A DNA stretch of 42,696 nt, from contig SKIF01000055.1 of the NCBI GenBank assembly GCA_007116575.1, positions 1 to 42,696 on the forward strand. The letters are read 5' to 3'. Positions within the stretch are counted from its first letter, which is position 1. Each line of letters opens with the position of its first letter. A program made the translations under genes and the position numbers. The notes beneath the pieces are model-generated. The model was not told where the DNA came from. It did no database searches and worked only from the letters and a program-made list of their open reading frames with translations. This stretch comes from Paracoccaceae bacterium. GTDB taxonomy: Bacteria; Pseudomonadota; Alphaproteobacteria; Rhodobacterales; Rhodobacteraceae. Of the stretch, positions 14,835 through 23,249 are shown in pieces.

Positions 14835-16592
14835 ATGACACGTCAGATGACCGGAGCAAAGATGGTTGTTCAAGCCCTGAAGGATCAGGGTGTCGACGTG
14901 GTATTCGGATATCCGGGCGGGGCCGTGCTGCCCATCTATGACGAGATTTTCCAGCAGAACGATATCCGCCACATTCTTGTGCGCCACGAGCAAGGCGCGA
15001 TTCATGCTGCCGAGGGCTATGCGCGCGCAACGGGCAAACCTGGGGTGGTTCTGGTAACCTCGGGCCCGGGTGCCACCAATGTCGTCACCGGAATTGTCGA
15101 TGCGCTGATGGATTCGATCCCCGTCGTCGTACTTTCGGGGCAGGTGCCCACTTTCATGATCGGCTCGGATGCGTTTCAGGAAGGCGACACTGTCGGTATC
15201 ACCCGGCCTTGTACCAAGATGAACTGGCTGGTTAAGGAAACCGACAAGCTGGCCGAGACGATCCACCAGGCGTTTCATGTCGCCACGGCGGGGCGGCCCG
15301 GCCCGGTCCTGGTCGATATCCCGAAGGATGTGCAATTCGCCCAGGGCACCTATTGTCCGAAGCCGAAAGCCAAGACCGACCATTACGCCCCGCGCGTCAA
15401 GGGCGACCGCGAAGCGATCACACAACTGGTCGAGATGATCGAAACCGCCGAGAAGCCGGTCTTCTATACCGGTGGCGGGGTGGTTAATTCCGGGCCTGCC
15501 GCAAGCCAGCTTCTGCGCGAGTTGGCCGAGGCAACAGGCTTCCCCGTTACCTCCACGCTGATGGGGCTGGGGGCCTATCCGGCCTCGGGGAAAAGCTGGA
15601 TCGGGATGCTGGGCATGCATGGCACCTATGAGGCCAACTGGGCGATGCATGATTGCGATCTGATGATCAATATCGGCGCGCGCTTCGATGACCGCATCAC
15701 GGGCCGGATCAATGCCTTCAGCCCGAACTCGACCAAGGCGCATATCGATATCGACCCGTCCTCGATCAACAAGGTGATCCGCACCGATATTCCGATCATC
15801 GGTGATGTTGGTCATGTGCTGGAGGATCTGCTCAGGATCTGGAAATCGCGCGGGCGCAAGGTCAACCGCGCGGCGGTTGGCCGCTGGTGGCAGCAGATCG
15901 AGGAATGGCGTTCGGTGAATTGTCTGGCCTACAAGCCCACCGGTGGCTCGCCCATCCGCCCGCAACATGCACTGGCCCGGCTTGAGGCACTGACCAAAGA
16001 TCACGACCGCTACATCACCACCGAGGTGGGTCAGCACCAGATGTGGGCGGCGCAATATCTGGGCTTCGATGAGCCGAACAGGTGGATGACGAGCGGCGGG
16101 TTGGGCACGATGGGATATGGCCTGCCTGCCTCGGTTGGCGTGCAGATCGCGCATCCCGACGCGCTGGTGATCAATGTCGCGGGTGAGGCGTCCTGGCTGA
16201 TGAACATGCAGGAAATGGGCACGGCGGTGCAGTATCGTCTGCCGGTCAAGCAGTTCATTCTCAATAACGAGCGGCTGGGCATGGTAAGGCAATGGCAAGA
16301 GCTTCTGCATGGCGAGCGCTATTCGCATAGCTGGTCCGAGGCGTTGCCCGACTTTGTCAAGCTGGCCGAGGCGTTCGGCGGCAAGGGCATCCGATGCGAC
16401 AATGAGGCCGATCTCGATGACGCGATCCGCGAGATGCTGGCTTTTGACGGGCCGGTGATCTTCGATTGCCTGGTGGAGAAACACGAAAACTGTTTCCCGA
16501 TGATCCCGTCTGGCAACGCTCATAATGACATGATCCTGGGCGAAGTTGACACCCAAGGCGTGATCGGGTCGGACGGGGCTGTGCTGGTGTGA
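14835..16592 (+). CDS. ilvB: Acetolactate synthase large subunit
   Basis: A 585-residue thiamine-diphosphate enzyme that makes acetolactate or acetohydroxybutyrate, the first common step to valine, leucine and isoleucine. Seen: the N-terminal FGYPGGAVLPIYDE and VRHEQGAIHAAEGYARATGK (with the catalytic Glu), the central FAD-binding domain, and the C-terminal ThDP-binding region INVAGEASWLMNMQEMGT...FILNNERLG; the GEAS form of the usual GDG motif is common in alphaproteobacteria. ATG 14835 is preferred to ATG 14823 because GGAG lies six bases before it and family members start MTRQMTGA. Controlled by the upstream attenuator; ilvN follows after 124 bases. Confidence 0.96.
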   Translation: MTRQMTGAKMVVQALKDQGVDVVFGYPGGAVLPIYDEIFQQNDIRHILVRHEQGAIHAAEGYARATGKPGVVLVTSGPGATNVVTGIVDALMDSIPVVVLSGQVPTFMIGSDAFQEGDTVGITRPCTKMNWLVKETDKLAETIHQAFHVATAGRPGPVLVDIPKDVQFAQGTYCPKPKAKTDHYAPRVKGDREAITQLVEMIETAEKPVFYTGGGVVNSGPAASQLLRELAEATGFPVTSTLMGLGAYPASGKSWIGMLGMHGTYEANWAMHDCDLMINIGARFDDRITGRINAFSPNSTKAHIDIDPSSINKVIRTDIPIIGDVGHVLEDLLRIWKSRGRKVNRAAVGRWWQQIEEWRSVNCLAYKPTGGSPIRPQHALARLEALTKDHDRYITTEVGQHQMWAAQYLGFDEPNRWMTSGGLGTMGYGLPASVGVQIAHPDALVINVAGEASWLMNMQEMGTAVQYRLPVKQFILNNERLGMVRQWQELLHGERYSHSWSEALPDFVKLAEAFGGKGIRCDNEADLDDAIREMLAFDGPVIFDCLVEKHENCFPMIPSGNAHNDMILGEVDTQGVIGSDGAVLV

Positions 16593-16598
16593 CCAACG

Positions 16599-16677
16599 CG
16601 CCCCGCGCCGCACCTGCCTGCGACGCGTGCCCCACCCACCCACCCGCACGCCCCGCAGACAGGGGCGGCGCGGGGCG
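16599..16677 (+). repeat. Long GC-rich hairpin in the ilvB-ilvN spacer
   Basis: CGCCCCGCGCCGC (16599-16611) pairs perfectly with GCGGCGCGGGGCG (16665-16677), 13 base pairs, closing a loop of 53 bases that contains a CCCACCCACCCACCC run. The spacer is unusually long for an ilvBN pair. No T-run follows, so it is not a standard terminator. It may stabilise the ilvB mRNA 3' end or set the ilvB/ilvN ratio. Confidence 0.6.
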
Positions 16678-16716
16678 AAGGGCTGAATAACTGCAACGCT
16701 TATTCGAGGAAAGCTG

Positions 16717-17277
16717 ATGTCCCCCCTGAAAATCAAGAAAGGCTCGTCGAAGCATTCGGCCTATGACCTGCGCGACCCCCATGCCGAGACTTTGGAAACG
16801 CATACACTTGCTGTGATCGTGGACAACGAATCCGGTGTGCTGGCGCGTGTGATCGGGCTGTTTTCAGCGCGTGGCTACAATATCGACAGCCTGACCGTGG
16901 CAGAGGTCGACCATCTGGGCCACCGCTCGCGGATCACCATTGTCACCTCTGGCACTCCGCAGGTGATCGGGCAGATCAAGGCGCAGCTTGAGCGCATGGT
17001 CATTGTACATGATGTGCATGACCTGACGGTCGAAGGGCCTGCGGTGCAGCGCGAACTGGCACTGTTCAAGGTCAGAGGGCAGGGCGAGCACCGCATCGAG
17101 GCGCTGCGGCTGGCCGAGATCTTCCGCGCCAATGTGGTCGATTCGACCCTGGAGAGTTTCGTCTTCGAGATGACCGGCACGCCCGAGAAGGTCGATGCCT
17201 TTGCAGAGCTGATGCGCCCGCTGGGGCTTGTCGAAGTTGCCCGGACCGGCGTGGCAGCGCTCGCCCGCGGGCTGTGA
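16717..17277 (+). CDS. ilvN: Acetolactate synthase small (regulatory) subunit
   Basis: A 186-residue regulatory subunit that binds valine and activates IlvB. Seen: an N-terminal ACT domain starting HTLAVIVDNESGVLARVIGLFSARGYNIDSL, then the C-terminal ALS_ss_C domain with ELALFKV and GTPEKVDAF. The first 26 or so residues are a lysine-rich extension seen in alphaproteobacterial homologues. ATG 16717 has GAGGA six bases upstream. It lies 124 bases after ilvB, in the same direction. An intrinsic terminator follows at 17318-17343. Confidence 0.95.
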   Translation: MSPLKIKKGSSKHSAYDLRDPHAETLETHTLAVIVDNESGVLARVIGLFSARGYNIDSLTVAEVDHLGHRSRITIVTSGTPQVIGQIKAQLERMVIVHDVHDLTVEGPAVQRELALFKVRGQGEHRIEALRLAEIFRANVVDSTLESFVFEMTGTPEKVDAFAELMRPLGLVEVARTGVAALARGL

Positions 17278-17317
17278 CCTGGGTCGGGCACTCTGACCCG
17301 TTGCCTGGCGGAAACGA

Positions 17318-17343
17318 AAAAGGCGACCCGAGGGTCGCCTTTT
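17318..17343. terminator. Bidirectional intrinsic terminator between ilvN and tig
   Basis: AAAAGGCGACCC pairs perfectly with GGGTCGCCTTTT across a two-base centre, with A-rich and T-rich flanks, between two convergent genes. Confidence 0.9.
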
Positions 17344-17365
17344 CAGATTCCTGAAACTGAGAGGC

Positions 17366-18700
17366 TCAGGCTTCGTCTTCCAGCGCCTCGATGGCTTTTT
17401 GCAGATCGTCCTTGCTGACCTCTTTCTCGGTCACGCTGACCTGCTCGATGATATGGTCAACGACCTTGTCCTCGAAGATCGGCGCGCGCAATTGCTGTTG
17501 CATCTGTTGGTTCTTTTGCACGAACTCGAAGAACTCGCGCTCTTGGCCCGGGTATTGCCGCGCCTGCGCGATCACTGCCTGGGTCATTTCCTGATCGGTG
17601 ACCTGCACCTCAGCCTGATTGCCGATCTCTGCCAGCAGCAGCCCCAGCTTCACCCGGCGCACCGCGAGGCGGTCGCTTTCCTCGGTGGTGGCGATCTCTT
17701 CATGGCTGTGGTCGTTCGGGTCTACATTTTCCTGTGCGTCATGCCAGAGTTGATGTGCGATCTGCTTGCTTTCGGCCTCGACCAGCGAAGGCGGCAGGTC
17801 GAATTTCACCTGCGCGTCCAGCGCATCGAGCAGCCCGCGCTTGAGCACGGCACGGCTGGCCTGGCCATATTCAGCTTCCAGCCGCTCGGTGATCTGTGCT
17901 TTCAGCGCATCCAGGCTCTCGGCCCCGAACTGCGCCGCCATCGCATCGTCGATCACGGTTTCTGCAGGGGCTTTCACTGCCTTGATGGTGCACTCGAACG
18001 TGGCTTCCTTGCCCGCCAGCTGCTCGGCCCCATATTCTTCGGGGAAGCTGACCGTGACGGTCTTTTCCTCGCCGGCCTTCACGCCGGCAAGCTGCTCCTC
18101 GAATCCGGGAATGAACTGGCCTGAGCCCAGCACCAAGGGAAAGTCCTCGGCCGCGCCGCCATCGAAGGGCTCGCCATCAATTTTGCCGAGAAAATCCATC
18201 GTGACCTGATCGCCATCCTCGGCGACCCCGTCCTTGTCCTCGAAATTCTGTGCATTCTTGGCAAGGTTCTCGAGCGCTTCTTGCACTGCGGCGTCATCGG
18301 CCTTGACCACCAGTTTCTCCAACGAGATGCCCGAGAAGTCCGGCGTCTCGATCTTCGGCAGCGCTTCATATTGCAGCGAGACGATCACGTCATCGCCTTC
18401 CTTCCAGTCCTCATTCGTCAGCTTGACCTCGGGCTGCAGTGCCGGGCGGTCGCCGCTATCCTCGAAATGCTGGTTCATCGCGCCGTCAACCGCGTCCTGC
18501 ATTGCCTCGCCCAAAAGGCGCTGGCCGAATTGCTTTTTCAGAAGCGCCATCGGCACCTTGCCCTTGCGAAACCCCTTCATCTCGATATCGGGCTGCGCCT
18601 CGACAAGCTTCTCGTCGACTTTCGCGGCCAGTTCATCGGCAGTAACCGTGATGGTATAACCGCGCTTGAGGCCCTCGTTCAGGGTTTCGGTGACTTGCAT
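17366..18700 (-). CDS. tig: Trigger factor, ribosome-associated chaperone
   Basis: A 444-residue trigger factor that binds the ribosome at L23 and folds emerging chains, with peptidyl-prolyl isomerase activity. Seen: the N-terminal domain with ribosome-binding loop GFRKGKVP, the FKBP-type domain (about 150-235) with [14 protein letters not shown] and [16 protein letters not shown], and the helical C-terminal domain with an acidic tail. Of two adjacent in-frame ATGs, 18700 is preferred because GAGG lies six bases before it; at 18706 the ribosome site would touch the start codon. A strong hairpin lies at 18721-18742 in the 5' leader. Confidence 0.96.
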   Translation of the reverse strand: MQVTETLNEGLKRGYTITVTADELAAKVDEKLVEAQPDIEMKGFRKGKVPMALLKKQFGQRLLGEAMQDAVDGAMNQHFEDSGDRPALQPEVKLTNEDWKEGDDVIVSLQYEALPKIETPDFSGISLEKLVVKADDAAVQEALENLAKNAQNFEDKDGVAEDGDQVTMDFLGKIDGEPFDGGAAEDFPLVLGSGQFIPGFEEQLAGVKAGEEKTVTVSFPEEYGAEQLAGKEATFECTIKAVKAPAETVIDDAMAAQFGAESLDALKAQITERLEAEYGQASRAVLKRGLLDALDAQVKFDLPPSLVEAESKQIAHQLWHDAQENVDPNDHSHEEIATTEESDRLAVRRVKLGLLLAEIGNQAEVQVTDQEMTQAVIAQARQYPGQEREFFEFVQKNQQMQQQLRAPIFEDKVVDHIIEQVSVTEKEVSKDDLQKAIEALEDEA

Positions 18701-18720
18701 GGACATCCTCACATGAATGA

Positions 18721-18742
18721 CAGGCCGCCAGATGGCGGCCTG
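18721..18742 (-). promoter_or_regulatory. Hairpin in the tig 5' leader
   Basis: CAGGCCGCC pairs perfectly with GGCGGCCTG (9 base pairs, AGAT loop), ending about 20 bases before the tig start codon. No T-run follows on the minus strand. It may affect translation or mRNA stability. The function is unknown. Confidence 0.45.
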
Positions 18743-18887
18743 AGAGATTTGCGCCTTCCTAAGATGCAGCCCCGGCAGGATCAACCCTGAATCCGGGGGC
18801 AAGACCCGCCGATACGCGATAATACGCGCCGCATCTTTCGCTGTGCCACTTTTGCCCTGATAAAGGGGGGGCGGGTTCGGAGGGAAG

Positions 18888-20384
18888 ATGCGCGGAATCA
18901 TCGCAACACTGGCACTGATGGTCATTGCGCTGTCGATCTGGAAGATGGAAACCCAGCGCAGCGGGTTGGAGATCGCGCCGCTTACCGTCATGGGCGACAC
19001 ACCGGCCACGCTCTATCTGCGCGAGGGCGGAGGTGCGGCTCCGGTGGTGGTGATTGCGCATGGCTTTGCCGGATCGCGCCAGTTGATGGAGCCTTTCGCG
19101 CTGACTTTGGCGCAGGCGGGCTATGTTGTGGCGAGTTTCGACTTTGAAGGGCATGGCCGCAACCCGCGGCCGATGTCCGGTGATGTGACCTCGGTTGACG
19201 GAACGACCCGGCTCTTGATGGAGGAGACCGCGCGCGTGGCGCGCGCGGCGCTGGCCCATCCGCGGGCGGACGGACGCCTGGTCTATCTGGGCCATTCGAT
19301 GGCCTCGGATATCGTGGTGCGGCAGGCTCTCAGCGACCCGCCGGGTGATGCTGTCGTAGCGATTTCGATGTTCAGCGAGGCCGTGACGCCTGAGGCCCCC
19401 GGTAATCTTCTGGTCATTTCCGGCGCTTGGGAGGGACGGCTCGCTACAGAAGCTCTGCGCGCCGTGCAGCAAAGCGATGCCGAAGCGCAGATCGGGCAGA
19501 CAGTGGGCGATCCGGCGGTGGGCGATGCGCGCCGTGCGGTTCTTGCCCCCAATGTCGAGCATGTCGGTGTGCTTTATGCCGCCACTTCGCTGCGCGAGGC
19601 ACGAGACTGGCTGGATGCCACTTTCGGGCGTGCGAGTGACGCGCCGCTGGCACTGCGCGGTGGCTGGATCGTGGCGCTGCTGTTGGCAATTGTCGCGCTT
19701 GGCTGGCCGCTCGCGCGCAGCCTGCCTGCGGCACAGGCTCGTCCCGCTCAGCTTTCCAACCGCAGTTTCCTGTTGATCGCGCTGGCACCGGCGCTGCTGG
19801 TGCCACTGGCACTTGCGCCCTTCGATATCCGCGTTTTGCCGGTGCTGGTCGCGGACTATCTGGCGCTGCATCTTGGCCTTTATGGTGTGCTGACGCTGGC
19901 GGCACTGCACTGGAAGGGCGCGTTGTCGGGGCAGTTTCCGGTGCGTACCTGGTGGATCGCGCTGGCTGTGGCGGTCTTTGGCATCGCGGTGCTCGGCGGA
20001 GCGATTGATCGCTATGTGGCCTCTTTCGTGCCGCATCCGGGCCGCGCAATGGTGATTGCGGGGCTGGCGTTGGGGGCCGTACCCTTCATGTTGGGTGATG
20101 GGTTTCTGACCGGGGGCGGGCAGGGCGCGCGCTGGCGGGTTGTGTTGGCGCGGCTGGCGTTCCTTGCCTCGTTGGGGCTGGCCGTGGCGCTCAATTTCGA
20201 CGCGCTGTTCTTCCTGCTTATCATCTTGCCGGTGATCGTATTGTTCTTTCTTCTGTTCGGCACGATGTCGGGCTGGGTGGGTCGGCGCACAGGTTTGCCC
20301 GCTGCGGGCGGGATCGGGCTGGGGCTGGTGCTTGCCTGGGCGCTGGGCGTGACCTTCCCGATGTTCGACGGCGGCGGTGTGTAA
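18888..20384 (+). CDS. Membrane protein with N-terminal alpha/beta hydrolase domain and C-terminal multi-pass domain
   Basis: A 498-residue protein. Seen: a single hydrophobic anchor at residues 3-18; an alpha/beta hydrolase domain with oxyanion region HGFAGS (58-63), DFEGHGRN and nucleophile elbow GHS(137)MAS; then, from about residue 215, a polytopic part with seven or so hydrophobic segments to the C-terminus. The catalytic domain would lie outside the cytoplasm if the first segment is a signal anchor. The substrate is unknown; esterase or lipase-like action is the general inference. AGGGA precedes ATG 18888. It ends one base before the convergent tRNA-Leu. The hydrolase-membrane fusion recurs in the family as far as I recall. 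Confidence 0.78.
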   Translation: MRGIIATLALMVIALSIWKMETQRSGLEIAPLTVMGDTPATLYLREGGGAAPVVVIAHGFAGSRQLMEPFALTLAQAGYVVASFDFEGHGRNPRPMSGDVTSVDGTTRLLMEETARVARAALAHPRADGRLVYLGHSMASDIVVRQALSDPPGDAVVAISMFSEAVTPEAPGNLLVISGAWEGRLATEALRAVQQSDAEAQIGQTVGDPAVGDARRAVLAPNVEHVGVLYAATSLREARDWLDATFGRASDAPLALRGGWIVALLLAIVALGWPLARSLPAAQARPAQLSNRSFLLIALAPALLVPLALAPFDIRVLPVLVADYLALHLGLYGVLTLAALHWKGALSGQFPVRTWWIALAVAVFGIAVLGGAIDRYVASFVPHPGRAMVIAGLALGAVPFMLGDGFLTGGGQGARWRVVLARLAFLASLGLAVALNFDALFFLLIILPVIVLFFLLFGTMSGWVGRRTGLPAAGGIGLGLVLAWALGVTFPMFDGGGV

Positions 20385-20385
20385 C

Positions 20386-20470
20386 TGGTGCGGGTGGAGG
20401 GACTTGAACCCCCACGCCTTGCGGCGCCAGAACCTAAATCTGGTGCGTCTGCCAATTTCGCCACACCCGC
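20386..20470 (-). tRNA. tRNA-Leu (anticodon UAG)
   Basis: An 85-base gene with a complete cloverleaf. The acceptor stem GCGGGTG pairs with CACCCGC, the D-arm is GTGGCGAAATTGGCAGAC-like, the anticodon TAG is at 20436..20434 in a seven-base loop on a CCAGA/TCTGG stem, and a class II variable arm and a GGTTCAAGTCC T-arm follow. CCA is encoded. It decodes CUA and related Leu codons. The 3' end is one base from the stop codon of the convergent hydrolase gene. Confidence 0.95.
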
Positions 20471-20672
20471 AACGCGCGCTGTCTAGCAAATCGCCTGCGG
20501 CGATGCGAGAGGAATCTGGCCCCGAGCACTGCCGGAAATACTCCGTGTTCTTGCCGCATTCTTGCCCGGATGCGCGGCGATTGTCTCCCTGAGAGAAACA
20601 GTCATTCGATCCCTTAACCTATTTACCCTGCGCTTACTTTTTTCTGTCAGGGTCACGACAGGAGGACTTGTC

Positions 20673-21314
20673 ATGGTCGCATACAACATTTCCCTTGCGC
20701 CGCCGCTGCGCAAACCCGCACGTCCCGCCACACGCCCGCAGGGCTTTGCCCGTGGAACACTGGTACGCACCATCTTTGGCCAACGCCCGGTCGAGCGTCT
20801 GATGGCAGGCGATCTGCTCCTAGATACGGACGGTCAGCTTGTCACACTTCGCGCGCTGCGCCAGGTCCGGGTCGAGCCTGAAGATCTGGTGCGAATCGCA
20901 CCCGGTGAGGCGGCTCCAGGGCTGGAACGTGCGCTGATTGTGGGTGCAGACCAGAAACTGGCGCTACGCGACTGGCGCACCGATCTGATCTACGGGTCGG
21001 GCGTAATGGCCTGCGCCGCGCAAATGGTCGACGGGCGAAGCCTGCGCCAACTGAAAGTGGCGCGGCAGCTGTTTCAACTGGAGGTCGGTTCGGATTGTGT
21101 AATCCATGCCAACGGGCTGCCCGCGCTGCTGCGCGGCTCAGCGCAGGGCGCGCAGCACGGCGGGCAGCGCCTCGGGCAGGTCTTCGGCGATCAGGCCGGG
21201 GCCGATCTGGCGCGCGGCCTCGACATGCAGCCAGGTGCCCGTCGCTGCGGCCTCGGGCACCGGCACCTCGCGTGCCATCAGCCCGGCGATCAGGCCCGCC
21301 AGCACATCGCCTGA
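20673..21314 (+). CDS. Hint-domain protein with a 3' end antisense to nnrDE
   Basis: A 213-residue reading frame. Seen: residues 20-155 or so match a bacterial Hint (Hedgehog/intein-type) domain: GFARGTLVRTIFGQRPVERLMAGDLLLDTDG, ALIVGADQKLAL, and a domain end CVIHANGLPAL. Rhodobacterales encode many small Hint_2 proteins, several linked to secreted or calcium-binding proteins; the function is usually unknown. The usual catalytic Cys at the domain start is not seen (GFARGT where CFxxGT is common). From about 21138 the frame runs 177 bases antisense through the end of nnrDE, with a low-complexity translation. This suggests that the original stop was lost by a deletion. GGAGG is well placed before ATG 20673. 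Confidence 0.6.
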   Translation: MVAYNISLAPPLRKPARPATRPQGFARGTLVRTIFGQRPVERLMAGDLLLDTDGQLVTLRALRQVRVEPEDLVRIAPGEAAPGLERALIVGADQKLALRDWRTDLIYGSGVMACAAQMVDGRSLRQLKVARQLFQLEVGSDCVIHANGLPALLRGSAQGAQHGGQRLGQVFGDQAGADLARGLDMQPGARRCGLGHRHLACHQPGDQARQHIA

Positions 21315-22640
21315 CCCGGCCGTGGCAAGCTCTGGCGCCGCGCGTTCGCGCAGCGCGGCATGAAACACCGGCCAGCCATCTGGCCGGGCGACGACCGTAT
21401 CTTCGCCTTTCAGCAATACGATAGTGCCCGCCTCTCGCGCCGCTTGTTGGGCGCGGTCGCATTTCGACAATGTCAGGTCTGCCGCCAGATCAGGCCAAAG
21501 TCGTCGGAACTCGCCCTCATGCGGGGTCAGCACGCATCCCGCGTGCAGCAGATCGCGCAATCCCGTGTCGCGTGCGATCAGCGTCAGCGCATCGGCATCA
21601 AGCACAACTGGCAGTCCGCTGCGCAAAGCGGCTTCGACCAGTGCAGACTCGCGCCCACCCAGGCCAAGCCCGGGGCCAACACAGAGCGCGGAGGCGCGCA
21701 GATCTTTGATCAATGCGGGCAGGGCGTCCGCATCGGGCAGGGCGCGCAGCATCACGGCATCCAGCCGCGCGGCGTTTTCGATCAGAGCGGCAGGCGGGCA
21801 GGCCAGTGTCACCAGCCCCGCGCCCACACGCAGTGCCGCCCGCGCGGCCAGCCGGGCCGCACCGCCGCGCCCGACCCCGCCCGAAAATATCAGCACATGC
21901 CCGTGGTTGAACTTGTGCCCACCGGCCTTGTGCAGCCGCGCCGCCGAAGGCCGGGGCGCGGCAACCGCCATCTCGGACCCGGTGCCCCCTTGCGCGAGCG
22001 CGTTCAGCTCTTCCGTGAGCCCGATATCGACCACATGCAACGCGCCGCTCATGCCACCGGCGGGCAGCAGCATATGGCCGCGCTTGGCGGCCTGAAAAGT
22101 CACGGTCAGATCGGCCCCGCGCGCGATAAATTCGCCCTCCGCCCGGATCTGACCCGTATCGGCGCACAGGCCCGAGAGGATATCGACCGCGACAATCGGC
22201 GCGTCCGCCTCCTGCGCCTGTGCGAGCGCGCGGATGAACTCCGCCCCGACCGGGCGCGCAAGCCCGGTGCCGAAGAGCGCATCGACCACGACAGCGCCCG
22301 CCAGATCCTCTGGTGCAAGGGCGCTTTGCACGGGGCCGATTTCCCCCCAGCGTGTGGCATTGGTTGCAGCATCAGGTGACATGGCAGGCAAGGGGGCCCA
22401 GGCGCGCACGTCCCAGCCGCGCGCAGCCAATAGCCGCGCGATGACATAGCCATCGCCGCCATTATTGCCCGGTCCGCAGAGCACGACCGCGCGCGGTGCG
22501 GCCAGCGGCCACATGGCCAGAAGCGCCGCGACGACCCCCGCGCCCGCGCGTTCCATCAGTTCCAGCCCTGTGACACGGCCAGAATCGATGGCCGCGGCCT
22601 CAACGGCGCGCATTTGGGCAGATGTCAGTATTTCGACCAT
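21138..22640 (-). CDS. nnrD/nnrE: Bifunctional NAD(P)H-hydrate epimerase / ADP-dependent dehydratase
   Basis: A 500-residue metabolite-repair enzyme that restores NAD(P)H from its hydrates: the epimerase domain interconverts R and S forms and the dehydratase domain dehydrates S-NAD(P)HX with ADP. Seen: N-terminal YjeF_N with GPGNNGGDGYVIARLL and VDALFGTGL, and C-terminal carbohydrate kinase-like domain with LTPHEGEFRRLWPD and ATAGSGDVLAGLIAGL. The length is normal for the fused form. The 3' end overlaps the antisense tail of the Hint frame. The gene is divergent from glnB across about 200 bases. Confidence 0.94.
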   Translation of the reverse strand: MVEILTSAQMRAVEAAAIDSGRVTGLELMERAGAGVVAALLAMWPLAAPRAVVLCGPGNNGGDGYVIARLLAARGWDVRAWAPLPAMSPDAATNATRWGEIGPVQSALAPEDLAGAVVVDALFGTGLARPVGAEFIRALAQAQEADAPIVAVDILSGLCADTGQIRAEGEFIARGADLTVTFQAAKRGHMLLPAGGMSGALHVVDIGLTEELNALAQGGTGSEMAVAAPRPSAARLHKAGGHKFNHGHVLIFSGGVGRGGAARLAARAALRVGAGLVTLACPPAALIENAARLDAVMLRALPDADALPALIKDLRASALCVGPGLGLGGRESALVEAALRSGLPVVLDADALTLIARDTGLRDLLHAGCVLTPHEGEFRRLWPDLAADLTLSKCDRAQQAAREAGTIVLLKGEDTVVARPDGWPVFHAALRERAAPELATAGSGDVLAGLIAGLMAREVPVPEAAATGTWLHVEAARQIGPGLIAEDLPEALPAVLRALR

Positions 22641-22771
22641 CCTGCGGCCCCCTCAGTTCACAAATCGATCACAAAACAGGCGCTTTGCACAAATTATAAA
22701 CAATATACGGCTTTGCCCGGTCCTTCCCGAGCCGTGCTCTTCCTATCAGATTGTCGCGCCAGCGTGAAAAT

Positions 22772-22790
22772 GATCTGAACAGGTCAGATC
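22772..22790. promoter_or_regulatory. Inverted repeat upstream of glnB
   Basis: GATCTGA-N5-TCAGATC, a perfect seven-base dyad, lies about 50 bases before the glnB start. A partial copy (TCAGATT) occurs 36 bases further upstream. No NtrC consensus or sigma-54 promoter was recognised with certainty in the 200-base spacer. It may be a regulator site for glnBA or an mRNA leader stem. Confidence 0.4.
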
Positions 22791-22807
22791 GCGGACGGTG
22801 ATACTGA

Positions 22808-23179
<372 letters not shown>

Positions 23180-23249
23180 GCCAACGGTCCATTCGGGCGC
23201 GCGCGCCGCGCGGCCCTTACGACTCTCTCCAACCAAAAGGGAAAAGAAC

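Noticed and set aside
14640-16736. 698-codon open frame on the minus strand opposite ilvB
   Set aside because: It is the mirror of ilvB, has no ribosome site or family motifs, and ilvB itself is certain; it is a high-GC codon-bias artefact.
18759-20489. 576-codon minus-strand frame over the hydrolase gene
   Set aside because: It has a very Arg/Gln/His-rich, low-complexity translation, runs over a tRNA gene, and mirrors a convincing gene.
21360-22379. 339-codon plus-strand frame over nnrDE
   Set aside because: It overlaps the whole of a motif-rich enzyme gene and has unnatural composition.
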